From contig NZ_JAMSLR010000005.1 in the NCBI RefSeq assembly GCF_023806485.1, positions 157,976 through 221,975 of the forward strand: a stretch of DNA of 64,000 nucleotides, in the 5' to 3' direction. The notes beneath the pieces are model-generated. The model was not told the origin of the DNA. It was given only the letters and a program-made list of their open reading frames with translations, and did not search any database. This DNA is from Thermalbibacter longus. GTDB taxonomy: Bacteria; Chloroflexota; Chloroflexia; Thermomicrobiales; Thermomicrobiaceae. Shown here one piece after another: positions 33,860-43,239 of this stretch (the first letter of the stretch is position 1; every line of letters begins with the position of its first letter). The position numbers and the translations under genes were made by a program.

Positions 33860-34543
33860 TTACAGGGCAGCGGGTGTCAGCATACTGACCGTGCAATCGA
33901 ACGTATCGACATCGTCGATCGCAACGCACGATTCACAAAGTAATCCATACCCCGGCACATGGATCAACATCACAGCATATGTAAAATCCTCCACGCCCAG
34001 TAGAGGCTGATTGGACCGCCCTGACCAGGGGTGAAATCGACGCCGTGTCAGACAATACGCAAACGTGATACTAGCAAGAGGGAAAATAGCGCCCCAAAGG
34101 TGCATCTGAGACTCAATACTCATCCAGGATCCGGCTAGTGCTACCAAACTAAGCAACACATTTCGACTATAAGCCCTGAACTCACCGTTCCACCAAGCCG
34201 GTGTCAGCGCTCCAAGGCATTGGCAATTTGTCCACGCACGCCGTCGAACTCGGTACACACCGAAAGTCCAGGCTATGAAGGCGACCATCAACACAGCAGC
34301 CGCGGTGAATGCCGCCTGGGGTAGAAGACCAACTCCCAACCAGATAGCAATCAGTGCTTCAAGGACGCATACACCAAGGGCAACTTGAGCCGCAATAGGT
34401 TTAGGTAATCCAGTCACTTGATACAGCTCTGCACTGAAGTCACGGTGGGAAGCAAGTTTAGCGCCACTCGAAACCCCCAATAACCCTCCGAGTAGCAACT
34501 GAAACACGATTGTTAGGAGAGTATCTGTCATAGGCACGCTCAT
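33860..34543 (-). CDS. MauE/DoxX-like membrane protein
   Basis: Protein of 227 residues with about five membrane segments. It matches the MauE/DoxX family in the N-terminal GGLLGVSSGAKLASHRDF, the mid CxC site in NCQCLGALTPAWWNGEF, and the SRNVLLSLVAL helix. MauE is needed for maturation of the disulfide-rich methylamine dehydrogenase light chain in methylotrophs. The C-terminal tail adds CESCVAIDD and another Cys. Its start overlaps the stop of the unknown gene upstream by four bases (ATGA), and a Tat-exported Cys-rich protein is encoded before that, so a role in oxidative folding or modification of that protein is likely (inference). Confidence 0.78.
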   Translation of the reverse strand: MSVPMTDTLLTIVFQLLLGGLLGVSSGAKLASHRDFSAELYQVTGLPKPIAAQVALGVCVLEALIAIWLGVGLLPQAAFTAAAVLMVAFIAWTFGVYRVRRRAWTNCQCLGALTPAWWNGEFRAYSRNVLLSLVALAGSWMSIESQMHLWGAIFPLASITFAYCLTRRRFHPWSGRSNQPLLGVEDFTYAVMLIHVPGYGLLCESCVAIDDVDTFDCTVSMLTPAAL

Positions 34544-35100
34544 TCATGGATAGACATAATAGACATGCCAAATTCGATCATCTCCTCTTCCGTGAATCCC
34601 TCTCCATAGAGCTCAAATGCCCTTTCCGGGATGGACCAGAGCAATGTCGCCCCGGTATTAGGCTGCCATCGTGCGACTGTGCTGCCGTAATCAGCGTACC
34701 ATCGACCTTGGATAAATAACCCCTGAGAAGTACCTACCATAACTCTGCGTGTCATACCAGCCGCAACACGATAGACAACGCTATTTCCTGGAGGCGGTAC
34801 GTATTGGCTCAATGCTAGGAGACGAGCACCATCAATTGCGTACCAACTCACCAGCTTATCTACTGGAACTGGTTTTCTGAATCCATCCGGCTCTACTTGA
34901 GTAAGCATTATGGTAAACAGTCTATGCTGTATTTGAGCTTGCGTAACAGTCGAGTGAGTAAGTACAAAAGGCTTCAAGGGAAGAGAGCCTAATGCGTCAG
35001 GCGATAGTAGCGTGCCTTCCCTTGGAGCCTTGCCGGCAGGCGATGCAAGAGCTAGCTCCCATGGAACTTCCAGTACGCCGAAGCATGGTCTTAGATTCAT
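34540..35100 (-). CDS. Unknown protein with a DUF4367-like C-terminus
   Basis: Protein of 186 residues starting MNLRPCFGVLEVPWEL, with no signal peptide or membrane helix that I can see. The C-terminal part (TRRVMVGTSQGLFIQGRWY, ARWQPNTGATLLWSIPERAF, ELYGEGFTEEEMIEFGMSI) resembles the DUF4367/RseB-type ending in which an aromatic strand is followed by an acidic helix. The membrane protein at 31934-33232 has a similar ending. AGGAAGGGGACGTTGACG precedes the ATG. It is sandwiched between the Cys-rich protein and the MauE-like gene and is coupled to the latter. Function unknown. Confidence 0.6.
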   Translation of the reverse strand: MNLRPCFGVLEVPWELALASPAGKAPREGTLLSPDALGSLPLKPFVLTHSTVTQAQIQHRLFTIMLTQVEPDGFRKPVPVDKLVSWYAIDGARLLALSQYVPPPGNSVVYRVAAGMTRRVMVGTSQGLFIQGRWYADYGSTVARWQPNTGATLLWSIPERAFELYGEGFTEEEMIEFGMSIMSIHE

Positions 35101-35116
35101 CGTCAACGTCCCCTTC

Positions 35117-35440
35117 CTAGCAACATGCAATTGGCCACTGGCAGCCATTGAAGGTACACTGATAGTATTCACACCAACACTCTGTTTGGTGTGTGCAATC
35201 AGTACAATAGTAAGTGCCCTGACATCGGTCGAATGCACGCCCTGGTTTTCCCTGCGCAAGGCACCAGGGATTGGTACAAAGCCACGAGCAGGTTGCAACC
35301 CACGTACTATCACAGTCAGCACAATAAGCGTATCCAGCCTCCACATTGGTAGGCCATAGTACGGACGCAGTCGAGAGAACAGCCAAGGAGCCAACCGATG
35401 CTCTTAATAGGTCTCGCCGCGAGATTTTGTAGTGTGCCAT
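35117..35440 (-). CDS. Tat-exported small protein rich in Cys and Trp
   Basis: A 107-residue protein. Residues 1-36 form a twin-arginine signal (ISRRDLLRASVG, hydrophobic stretch, then VEA before the mature part). The mature part of about 70 residues has 14 Cys (positions 40, 43, 51, 55, 60, 73, 79, 82, 88, 90, 95, 100, 106, 107) and five Trp. Fragments such as STWVATCSWLC and CWCEYYQC recall by eye the methylamine dehydrogenase light chain, which is also Tat-exported and bears a tryptophylquinone made from two Trp; overall length is shorter. A MauE-like gene two genes downstream fits disulfide maturation. Family assignment is tentative. Confidence 0.7.
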   Translation of the reverse strand: MAHYKISRRDLLRASVGSLAVLSTASVLWPTNVEAGYAYCADCDSTWVATCSWLCTNPWCLAQGKPGRAFDRCQGTYYCTDCTHQTECWCEYYQCTFNGCQWPIACC

Positions 35441-35946
35441 CACCCAAACCTTTCACCAGCGTAGCTGCGGCAGTGCATGGATTGCAGTACTGAGACTCAT
35501 CGAGAGTGGATTATGACCATGCATCATTCCTCTCCTGATTGCAGGACTGGGACCATACGGTCTGTGGGCCGTGAGCTCACTATCAGTACCCCAGTGACTT
35601 CGTGGGGCCTCTGGCTACGCAAAACACTTGTCGTTAAAGCCCAGCGTGGCTCGGCCATCGTATTCCGCCTTCTCGCCCCTTGAGGGCACTTCAACCGGTT
35701 CCTGCTCACTCTAAGGATAGGACAGGATGGGCATACAAGACTATTCCCCCAAGAGGTGAATTTTTGTAAACTGTTGGCGTACTCCCGCTTGTCAGATCAC
35801 CCGATCCCACTGGTCCCACGAACGGCATACTTGCCCACCAGCGCTGGCGCCAGGCCCGGGCGACCTGCCACGCGCACCGTCCACAGCGCAACCAGCCCTG
35901 GACCGCCCTTCCGCGCCGCACGGCGTGTCCCCACCGGCCTGCCGGC
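35441..35946. other. Non-coding stretch upstream of the Cys-rich gene
   Basis: Short frames on both strands here look neither protein-like nor family-related. The left part is AT-richer than the rest of the window, like the genes it precedes, and should contain the minus-strand promoter of the Cys-rich/MauE cluster. I could not pick a convincing -35/-10 pair. Confidence 0.4.
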
Positions 35947-36642
35947 TCACCAGCCGCCTTGCTCGCCGCCTCGCCCGGTCGCCGGGAGCAGGCCGAGCGC
36001 CCGGGCTGCCTCCACCACCGCCGCGCGGCCTCCCCTGGTGCCGAGCTTCTCGCCGATGCGCCGCACGTGGGCCTTCACGGTATCCGCGTCGATCCCGAGC
36101 TGCGCGCCGATCTGCACGTAGCTCAGCTCCCAGCGGGCCAGCCAGGGCAGCAGCGCGCGCTCGCGCGGGGTGAGCCAGCGGGCCGCCTCGGCCAGCCGGG
36201 CTTCCGCCTGAAGCAGCGAGACGACCGCTCGAGCCACCACCTGGCTGATCACCATGATCTCCCCCGAGAGCGCGACGGTCAGGCAGCGCTCCAGCAGTCC
36301 CCGGCTGAGCTCGCTCCAGAGCAGGTAAGCGGAGATGTTGACCGGCTGGCTCGTCCACTCGCGCAGATTGTCCGGGTCGATTCGCCGGGCGAGGACGATG
36401 ACCGCGCTGTCCGGGCACGGGCCGCGGCGCAGCGCGGCGACGAGCGAGGCGGCACAGGTGCCCTCCAGCGTCTCGCCGATGAAGATCACCTCGGGGCGAT
36501 GGCTCGCGGCCAGCCGGAGCGCCTGCTCCCGGTCGCCCGCCTCGCCGGCGATCGCTAGCCCTGAGATCGACTCCAGCAAGGCGCGCAGGTCGCCCCAGCC
36601 GATCTCGTCCGAGTGGATGAGCAGTACGGACCGCAGTTCCAT
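35947..36642 (-). CDS. LuxR-family regulator with a degenerate receiver domain
   Basis: Protein of about 231 residues. The first 120 fit a response-regulator receiver fold (MELRSVLLIHSDEIGWGDLRALLES, given as LRSVLLIHSDE, then LAASHRPEVIFIGETLEG). Where the phosphorylated Asp is expected the sequence has Gly (VIFIGETLEG), so phosphorelay control is unlikely. The C-terminal GerE/LuxR helix-turn-helix is intact (LTPRERALLPWLARWELSYVQI in parts; AQLGIDADTVKAHVRRIGEKLG). No histidine kinase is adjacent. The ATG at 36642 was chosen where the fold begins; longer starts exist. Neighbouring acyl-CoA genes could be targets, but there is no direct sign. Confidence 0.8.
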   Translation of the reverse strand: MELRSVLLIHSDEIGWGDLRALLESISGLAIAGEAGDREQALRLAASHRPEVIFIGETLEGTCAASLVAALRRGPCPDSAVIVLARRIDPDNLREWTSQPVNISAYLLWSELSRGLLERCLTVALSGEIMVISQVVARAVVSLLQAEARLAEAARWLTPRERALLPWLARWELSYVQIGAQLGIDADTVKAHVRRIGEKLGTRGGRAAVVEAARALGLLPATGRGGEQGGW

Positions 36643-37023
36643 CGGGGCACCCTGCTGCCCCATCTGTCCCGGCTGCCCGGTCGCTCGCCCCGGCGCCACG
36701 CCCGTGCGACGAGCGTCCCCTGGTAGGAGGAGCGCCAGGAGCGGCGCTCGCCGGGCGCGACCAGCCTCAGGCTCGCATCCCTACGCGGAACGCTCGAGCG
36801 AGAGTATACTGTCTGTCGAAGTTATGATCCAGCGAGCGGGAGGTAGCTGCTGCTCCCTGCCGGGCGGTGTGTGGCGGCCCTCCGGCTTCCAGGGTCGAGC
36901 GAGGAGAGAGGGCTGGCCGGGAGCCGGGTGCTGGGCGCGCGGGTGAGACCTGGCTGGGCTGCTCGACATACCGGTGCGCCCGCATCGCCACGCCGGTGCC
37001 GCGCTGCGAGGGGGACGCGAGGC
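36643..37023. other. Intergenic region between the LuxR and enoyl-CoA hydratase genes
   Basis: No supported gene. A -10-like TATACT lies at 36805-36810 (the 8-mer AGTATACT reads the same on both strands), possibly the LuxR promoter on the minus strand, but the expected -35 is poor. Confidence 0.35.
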
Positions 37024-37809
37024 CTAGCGGCCCTTCCACTCCGGCTGCCGGCGCTCGAAGAAGGCGGTCGTCCCCTCGCGAAGGTCCTCGCTCAGGAAGG
37101 AGACGAGGCGGATCGTGCTCAGATAGTCGAAGGCCTTGAGCAGGTCGAGCTCCTCGGTCTCGAAGAAGCCGTCCAGCGCCAGCCGCACCGGCAGGGGGCT
37201 GAAGCCGGCGATCTGGCGGGCCAGCGCCTGGGCCTCGGCCTCGAGCTGCTCGTGCGGCACCACCCGCTGCACCAGCCCGATCTCCCGGGCCTCCTCGGCC
37301 GTCAGCACCGCGGCGGTCAGCATCAGCTCCAGCGCCTTCTTGTGCCCCACCGCCCGGCGGATCCAGGGCATGATCACGAACGGGGCCAGGCCCAACCGCA
37401 GCTCCGGCGTGCCGAGCGTCGCCCGGTCGGAGGCGATGGCGAGGTGGCACATGGCGACCAGTCCGCAGCCGCCGCCCAGCGCCGGGCCGTTGACCGCGGC
37501 GATCAGCGGCGTGCGCACGAGCGCGCCCAGCTTGAACAGCTCGGCGGCGGCCCGGCCCTCGGCGTAGAGCTGCGGCGCCGGCTTCTCGAAGCTCTGGCGC
37601 AGCTCGCCGATGTCCGCCCCGGCGCAGAAGGCCGGCCCGTTGCCGGTGAGCACGATGGCGTGCACCTCCGGGTCGGCGTCGGCCTTGCGGATCGCCGCGA
37701 TCAGCTCCTCGGTCAGCGCTTCGGAGAGGGCGTTGCGCTTCTCCGGGGCGTTGAGGCGGATGGTCGCTACCCGCTCGGCCGTCTCCACCAGCACCAGTCG
37801 CTGCTCCAT
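37024..37809 (-). CDS. Enoyl-CoA hydratase/isomerase family protein
   Basis: Crotonase-fold enzyme of 261 residues acting on acyl-CoA thioesters. Oxyanion-hole segments are PAFCAGADIGELRQSF and NGPALGGGCGLVAMCHLAIAS; the second catalytic Glu lies in GTPELRLGLAP. It is the last gene of a minus-strand set with a carboxyltransferase and an acyl-CoA dehydrogenase. This trio matches the leucine/isovalerate pathway layout (dehydrogenase, carboxylase, methylglutaconyl-CoA hydratase), so a methylglutaconyl-CoA hydratase role is reasonable but not proven. ATG preceded by GAGGGAGG. Confidence 0.92.
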   Translation of the reverse strand: MEQRLVLVETAERVATIRLNAPEKRNALSEALTEELIAAIRKADADPEVHAIVLTGNGPAFCAGADIGELRQSFEKPAPQLYAEGRAAAELFKLGALVRTPLIAAVNGPALGGGCGLVAMCHLAIASDRATLGTPELRLGLAPFVIMPWIRRAVGHKKALELMLTAAVLTAEEAREIGLVQRVVPHEQLEAEAQALARQIAGFSPLPVRLALDGFFETEELDLLKAFDYLSTIRLVSFLSEDLREGTTAFFERRQPEWKGR

Positions 37810-37854
37810 GCTGCCCTGCCTCCCTCGTCTCGCCCTACCGTGCCAGCGACGCCG

Positions 37855-39387
37855 TCAGATGATCGTGCCGTGCTTGCGCTTGGGCAGCTCGACGCGCTTG
37901 TCGCGGTAGAGGGCGAAGGAGCGCGCCACCTCCTCGCGCAGCCGGCTCGGGGGAATCAGCTCGTCCACCACCAGCTCGCCGGCCAGCCGGAAGATGTCGT
38001 AGCCAGCACGGTACTCGGCGCGGAGCTGTTCCACCAGCCGCTGGCGCTCTTCCGGGTCCTCGATCGCCTGGATCCGGTTGTAGTAGACCGCGTTGATCGC
38101 CGCCTCCGGGCCCATCACCGCGATCTCGGCCGAGGGCAGCGCCAGGGTGACGTCCGGATCGTAGGCCGGGCCGGACATGGCGTAGATCCCGGCGCCGTAC
38201 GCCTTGCGCACCACGACGCAGAGGCGCGGCACGGTGGCGCAGGCGGTGGCGAAGATGAACTTGCGGCCCCGGCGCAGGATAGCGTTCTGCTCCACCGCGG
38301 TGCCGACCATGAAGCCGGGGGTATCGACGAGGTAGAGCAGCGGGATGTTGAAGGCATCGCAGAGCCAGACGAACTCGGCGCCCTTATCGGCCGACTCGGG
38401 GAAGATGGTGCCGCCGCGCACCGCCGGCTGGTTGGCCACGATGCCGACGACGCGGCCCTCGATGCGGGCGAAGCCGGTCACCAGCTCGGCGGCGTACTGC
38501 GGGCGCACCTCGAGGAAACTTTCGGCATCGACGATCGCCTCGATGAGGCGGTGCACGTCGTAGGGACGGTTGGGGTCTTCGGGGATCAGGTCGTCGATCT
38601 CGGCCGGGTCACGCGCCGGGTCGCGCGGCGGCGCCTCGGGCGGCGCGTCCTCGCAGTGGTCGGGCAGGTAGGCGAGCAGCCGCTTGACGAGCGCCGCGGC
38701 CTCCTCCTCGGTGTCCACCACGAAGTGGGCCGAGCCGCTCTTCTTGGCGTGCATCTCGGCGCCGCCCAGCTCCTGCGGCGTCACTTTCTGGCCGATCGCC
38801 ACCTCGACCATGCGGGGTGAGGCGATGGCCATGGCCGAGTCGCGCAGCATGATCAGGAGATCGCAGAAGACCGGGGTGTAAGCGGTGCCGGCGAAGCAGG
38901 TACCGTAGAGCACGCCGATCTGCGGCACGTAGCCCGACATGATACTGTGCAGGTAGAAGATCTCGCCCACGGTGTTCTTCTCGACGTGGTGCCCGCCGGT
39001 CTCGTCGATGCGCGCGCCGGAGGAGTCGATCAGGTAGAGGATCGGGCGCCGGGCGCGGATGGCCGCCTGTTGGGTGCGGACGAACTTCTGGGCGTGGTAC
39101 TGGCCGATGGAGCCGGCCTTGACGGTGTAGTCGCTGGCGACGAAGAACAGCGTCCGCCCGGCGATGCGCGCGCTGCCGGTCACCACGCCGTCGGCAGGCA
39201 GCTCGGGATCCCAGCTCCGGGCGAAGCGGCCGGTCTCGGTGTACGGCTCGTGGTCGTCGAAGAACAGGGCCAGCCGCTCGCGCACGAACAGCTTGCCGGC
39301 CGCGCGCTGGCGCTCGTGCCCGCGCGGTGGCCCGCCCCGCTCGATGCGCGCGATCTCCTCGAGGACGTGCTGCTCACGCTCTCCCAT
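37855..39387 (-). CDS. Acyl-CoA carboxylase carboxyltransferase subunit
   Basis: Carboxyltransferase (beta subunit) of the propionyl-/methylcrotonyl-CoA carboxylase type, 510 residues in two crotonase-like halves. Seen: GHERQRAAGKLFVRERLAL, TVKAGSIGQYHAQKFVR, LIDSSGARIDETGGHHVEKN, GPEAAINAVYYNRIQ in the C-half, and VGIVANQPAVRGGTIFPESADKGAEF with LLYLVDTPGFMVGT. It moves CO2 from carboxybiotin to an acyl-CoA. Its biotin carrier and biotin carboxylase partners are not adjacent; the only candidates here are at 29417-30997 on the other strand. The surrounding acyl-CoA genes favour methylcrotonyl-CoA or a related substrate. Confidence 0.92.
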   Translation of the reverse strand: MGEREQHVLEEIARIERGGPPRGHERQRAAGKLFVRERLALFFDDHEPYTETGRFARSWDPELPADGVVTGSARIAGRTLFFVASDYTVKAGSIGQYHAQKFVRTQQAAIRARRPILYLIDSSGARIDETGGHHVEKNTVGEIFYLHSIMSGYVPQIGVLYGTCFAGTAYTPVFCDLLIMLRDSAMAIASPRMVEVAIGQKVTPQELGGAEMHAKKSGSAHFVVDTEEEAAALVKRLLAYLPDHCEDAPPEAPPRDPARDPAEIDDLIPEDPNRPYDVHRLIEAIVDAESFLEVRPQYAAELVTGFARIEGRVVGIVANQPAVRGGTIFPESADKGAEFVWLCDAFNIPLLYLVDTPGFMVGTAVEQNAILRRGRKFIFATACATVPRLCVVVRKAYGAGIYAMSGPAYDPDVTLALPSAEIAVMGPEAAINAVYYNRIQAIEDPEERQRLVEQLRAEYRAGYDIFRLAGELVVDELIPPSRLREEVARSFALYRDKRVELPKRKHGTII

Positions 39388-39480
39388 ACCTCACGCTCTT
39401 TCCTTCTCTCCCAGCCTCCGGTCGCTGGCCCATCGCGTGCCGGTGTCCCACCCATCCTGCGCCGCCACGGCGAGGCGATT

Positions 39481-40680
39481 TCAGTACGAGCGCGGCAGGC
39501 CGAGCGCGTGCTCGGCGATGTAGTTCAGCAGCATCTCGTTGTTGATCGGCGCCGTCTTGAACAGCCGGGCCGGAGCCAGCATCTGGATCAGGTGATAGCC
39601 CTTGACGAAGCCGTTCCCGCCGTGGGTCTGGATCGCGCGGTCGAACGCCTCGAAGGCGATCTCCGAGGCCAGGTACTTGGCCATGGCGGCCTGGAGCCCC
39701 ACCTGCCGCGACGGCACGCCCTGGTCGAAGGCGGCCGCTGCCTGGTAGGTCAGGAGCCGCGCTGCCTCTTGCAGTACCTTGAGCCGTGCCAGGGGGTGCT
39801 GGACAGCCTGGTAGGCACCGATCGGCGTGTCGCCGAAGACCCGGCGCTCGCGGGCGTACTCGGCGGCCTGCCGCAGCGCGAACTCGGTCATGCCCAGGCA
39901 GAGCGCGGCAGTCAGAATCCGCTCGGCGTTGAGCGCGTCGAACAGGGCAGCGAGCCCCTCGTGCTCGGGGCCGATGCGGTCGTGTTCGGGTACCGGCACC
40001 TCGTCGAAGAAGACGAAGAACTGGCGGAAGCCCTCGATACCGACCGTGTCCATCGGCTGGACGGTGAGCCCCGGCGCCTGGGTGTCGACCATGAAGAGGC
40101 TGAGCCCGTGCCGAGGCGGCAGGCCGCGAGCGATGACCGCCTCATAGGGGATGGTGCGCGCGACCACCAGCATCGCCTGCGAGCGGTCGACCCCGGTGAT
40201 CCAGGCCTTCTGACCGCTCAGTCGGTAGCCGTCGCCGTCGCGGCGGGCCAGCGTGCTGATCCGGAAGCTGTTGGTGCCGGCGTCCGGCTCGGTGATGGCG
40301 AAGGCGAGACAGAGCTTGCCGGCGGCGATGTCCGGCAGCCAGCGCCGCTTCTGCTCCGGGGTACCGGCCCGGACGATGGCCATCGTGTCCATGGCAGTGA
40401 CCATCGCCATCGTGTTGCCGAGCCCTTCGCTGGCAAAGGCCTCGAGCGCGATGGTCATGGTCAGCAGGCCCAGCCCGGTACCCCCGTACTCCTCGGGCAC
40501 CAGCGCGCCAAAGAGTCCCAGCTCGGCCATCCGGTCCCACAGCTCGTCGGGAAAGTACATCTCGTCGAAGATGGCGTGGAAGTACGCCTCGCGCTGCGGC
40601 CGCAGCCGGTGTAACAGCTCCTCGACCGTGGCGCGCACCATCCGGTGCTCCTCGCTGAGCGCGAATCCCTGGGCCGTCAT
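39481..40680 (-). CDS. Acyl-CoA dehydrogenase family protein
   Basis: Flavoenzyme of 399 residues. FAD- and substrate-binding motifs: CLAFAITEPDAGTNSFRIST, GQKAWITGVDRSQAML, and the C-terminal HGGNGFVKGYHLIQMLAPAR with APINNEMLLNYIAEHALGLP. The usual C-terminal Arg-Asp segment is changed, which is common in isovaleryl- and FadE-like subgroups. It begins the minus-strand acyl-CoA transcript, facing the oxoacid dehydrogenase genes across a 383-base divergent region. AAGGAG precedes the ATG. Isovaleryl-CoA or another branched acyl-CoA is a plausible substrate given the neighbours. Confidence 0.92.
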   Translation of the reverse strand: MTAQGFALSEEHRMVRATVEELLHRLRPQREAYFHAIFDEMYFPDELWDRMAELGLFGALVPEEYGGTGLGLLTMTIALEAFASEGLGNTMAMVTAMDTMAIVRAGTPEQKRRWLPDIAAGKLCLAFAITEPDAGTNSFRISTLARRDGDGYRLSGQKAWITGVDRSQAMLVVARTIPYEAVIARGLPPRHGLSLFMVDTQAPGLTVQPMDTVGIEGFRQFFVFFDEVPVPEHDRIGPEHEGLAALFDALNAERILTAALCLGMTEFALRQAAEYARERRVFGDTPIGAYQAVQHPLARLKVLQEAARLLTYQAAAAFDQGVPSRQVGLQAAMAKYLASEIAFEAFDRAIQTHGGNGFVKGYHLIQMLAPARLFKTAPINNEMLLNYIAEHALGLPRSY

Positions 40681-40835
40681 CGCCGCGCTCCTTACTGTGC
40701 GCTCGCTCGCGCGTCAGCCTGGTTGTACCGACTCGACAGAAGCGGTGTCAAGCTGGCGTTCGGCTCCCTCATCGTGCCCGAGCGCTGCGCCGCGCCACTC
40801 GTCTCGCGCGCTGGGCCGGGATGCGCTAGCCGGCT

Positions 40836-40865
40836 TTGGCTGCAGGTTTGCCGATTCGGTATACT
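40836..40865 (+). promoter_or_regulatory. Promoter of the E1/E2 operon leader
   Basis: TTGGCT at 40836-40841, an 18-base spacer and TATACT at 40860-40865 (five of six matches to the -10 consensus). Transcription from here gives a leader of about 190 bases before the E1 alpha start codon. Confidence 0.55.
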
Positions 40866-40985
40866 GTCGTGTAGAGGATCCAGAGCGAAGCCGGAGCAGA
40901 CCATGAGCGCGGGCTATCGCATCGCCATGCTCGAGCTTCCGATACGGGGCGTATTTCGCCTCGTCCTTAGGATCCTCATACCTGA

Positions 40986-42188
<1,203 letters not shown>

Positions 42189-42204
42189 CTCCGAGGAGGC
42201 GACG

Positions 42205-43179
42205 ATGGCGACGCTGACCATGGTGCAGGCGATCGCGCGGACGCTGGCCGAGGAGATGTCGCGAGACGAGCGCGTGGTGGTGCTGGGTGAGGACGTGGGC
42301 AAGCGCGGCGGCGTGTTCCTGGCCACCGAAGGGCTGCTCGAGCGGTTCGGGCCTGACCGGGTGATCGATACGCCGCTCTCCGAGGCGGCGATCATCGGCG
42401 CCGCGGTGGGCATGGCCGCGCACGGGCTGCGGCCGGTCGCCGAGATCCAGTTTGCGGACTACATCTTCCCCGGCTTCGACCAGCTTGCGACGCAGGCCGC
42501 CAAGCTGCGCTACCGTTCCGGCGGGCAGTTCACCGCGCCGATGGTGGTGCGCATGCCGAGCGGGGGCGGCGTACGCGGGGGGCATCACCACTCGCAGAGC
42601 CCCGAAGCCCACTTCGCGCACACGGCTGGGCTCAAGGTCGTGGTCGTCTCCACGCCCTACGATGCCAAGGGGCTGCTCAAGGCTGCCATCCGCGACGACG
42701 ACCCGGTCGTCTTCCTCGAGCCCAAGCGCCTCTATCGCGCGACCCGCGAGGAGGTGCCGGACGACGACTACGTCGTTCCGATCGGGAAGGCGGCCGTGCG
42801 CCGCGAGGGTACCGATCTGACCATCATCGGCTACGGCACCAGCATGCCAGAAGTGCTCAAGGCAGGCGATGAGCTGGCCAAGGCAGGCATCTCGGCTGAG
42901 ATCCTCGACCTGCGCAGCCTGGTGCCGTGGGACATCGAGGCGGTGATGCGCTCGGTGGCCAAGACCGGGCGCGTGGTGCTGGTGGCCGACGCGCCGCGGC
43001 TATCCGGCGTGCTGGGCGAGATCGCCGCGACGATCGCCGAGGAGCTGTTCGACCAGATGCTGGCGCCGCCGGTGCGCGTGGCTGGCTTCGACACGCCGTA
43101 CCCGTACGCGCAGGACAAGCTCTACTTGCCGACGGTCACGCGCATCCTCAACGCGGCTAAGCAGGTGCTGGAGTACTAG
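42205..43179 (+). CDS. Branched-chain-type 2-oxoacid dehydrogenase E1 component, beta subunit
   Basis: Partner of E1 alpha, 324 residues. Motifs: [84 protein letters not shown], with the conserved His of the active site region, and [14 protein letters not shown]-terminal transketolase-like domain with [13 protein letters not shown]. The ATG at 42205 follows GAGGAGGCGACG; the same frame runs far upstream through the alpha gene but is not coding there. Confidence 0.95.
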   Translation: MATLTMVQAIARTLAEEMSRDERVVVLGEDVGKRGGVFLATEGLLERFGPDRVIDTPLSEAAIIGAAVGMAAHGLRPVAEIQFADYIFPGFDQLATQAAKLRYRSGGQFTAPMVVRMPSGGGVRGGHHHSQSPEAHFAHTAGLKVVVVSTPYDAKGLLKAAIRDDDPVVFLEPKRLYRATREEVPDDDYVVPIGKAAVRREGTDLTIIGYGTSMPEVLKAGDELAKAGISAEILDLRSLVPWDIEAVMRSVAKTGRVVLVADAPRLSGVLGEIAATIAEELFDQMLAPPVRVAGFDTPYPYAQDKLYLPTVTRILNAAKQVLEY

Positions 43180-43239
43180 CGGGGCGGCGCTGCCGGCGGC
43201 TGCTGCGTCTGCCCCGTGGACGCGACGCGAGGAGGCTCG

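Noticed and set aside
35477-35683. Possible small gene upstream of the Cys-rich protein
   Set aside because: No ribosome binding site, no likeness to a family, and composition unlike a coding region.
36871-38820. 649-codon open frame on the plus strand
   Set aside because: Antisense to the enoyl-CoA hydratase and carboxyltransferase genes; its protein is rich in Gly, His, Arg and Gln without domains.
38947-40614. 555-codon open frame on the plus strand
   Set aside because: Antisense to the carboxyltransferase and acyl-CoA dehydrogenase; a GC-driven shadow.
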